DNA from: Enterococcus hulanensis
GTDB lineage: Bacteria; Bacillota; Bacilli; Lactobacillales; Enterococcaceae
Reading direction: 5' to 3'
Assembly (NCBI RefSeq): GCF_005405485.1
Contig: NZ_BJED01000016.1
Span: 53,705-117,704 of the forward strand
DNA: 64,000 bases
In this document: positions 63,998 through 64,000 of the stretch, in pieces
Position numbering within the stretch: position 1 is the first letter of the stretch
Layout: each line of letters opens with the position of its first letter
Notes under the pieces: generated by a model
The model's database searches: none
The model's input: the letters and a program-made list of their open reading frames with translations, nothing else
What the model was told of the DNA's origin: nothing
Position numbers and translations under genes: made by a program

Positions 63998-64000
63998 AAG

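Noticed and set aside
1..64000. CRISPR array, rRNA operon or complete prophage
   Set aside because: No regularly spaced repeats, no rRNA-like sequence, and no phage head, tail, terminase or integrase genes were seen.

Overview
The window looks like chromosomal DNA of a low-GC Gram-positive lactic acid bacterium, most likely an Enterococcus. The basis is strong GGAGG ribosome binding sites, frequent TTG/GTG starts, many PTS operons with PRD regulators, cre (CcpA) sites, Bacillus-type SOS boxes, Rho-independent terminators after almost every unit, and repeated single-gene UspA proteins. The species cannot be fixed from the sequence alone.

Layout. 1-2.4 kb: end of a 6-phospho-beta-glucosidase gene with a cellobiose-type EIIC. 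2.5-4.3 kb: cysK, a cold-shock protein and a small protein. 4.3-8.65 kb: a phage-derived cassette with an Xre repressor, an ImmA-like protease, a divergent activator, an SOS box, a holin-like protein and three peptidoglycan hydrolases, but no phage structural genes. 8.6-24.1 kb: short mostly single-gene units (methyltransferase, GNAT, C39-like protein, TipA-type MerR regulator, HEAT-like protein, five UspA paralogues, an SOS-controlled pair of unknown genes, a large surface protein, a lipid kinase, an MFS transporter). Between them lie likely small RNAs and a degenerate tRNA-like RNA with its own promoter and terminator.

24.1-36.0 kb: a catabolic island. A GlpP-type antiterminator sits between an MFS gene and a long set of genes: two SDRs, an OpuC-like ABC transporter, an RpiR regulator, a VAO/AGPS-like flavoprotein, both ETF subunits and an FGGY kinase. 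Leaders on both sides of the antiterminator gene carry terminators with a shared motif. The substrate is unknown; the set resembles a polyol or sugar-acid pathway in which the flavoenzyme passes electrons to ETF.

36.1-43.9 kb: a lipid-linked-saccharide flippase, adenine deaminase, a Na/Pi symporter, glutamate decarboxylase with a DsrE-like partner. 44.1-51.4 kb: a PRD regulator with cellobiose-type EIIA, EIIB and EIIC, two peptidases and a PatB-type C-S lyase in one overlapping operon. 51.5-52.2 kb: a DinJ-YafQ toxin-antitoxin pair. 52.3-56.7 kb: a PRD regulator, an ascorbate-type PTS and a SIS protein. 56.7-58.7 kb: small stress and redox genes. 58.9-63.9 kb: a PTS operon with epimerase and isomerase genes that fits D-allose (allulose-6-phosphate) use, followed by a DeoR regulator. 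The right edge carries three adjacent hairpins, possibly the end of a mobile element.

Start sites were re-chosen throughout from ribosome binding sites. Several genes too short for ordinary ORF calls were added (11960-12109, 17184-17294, 56722-56901).
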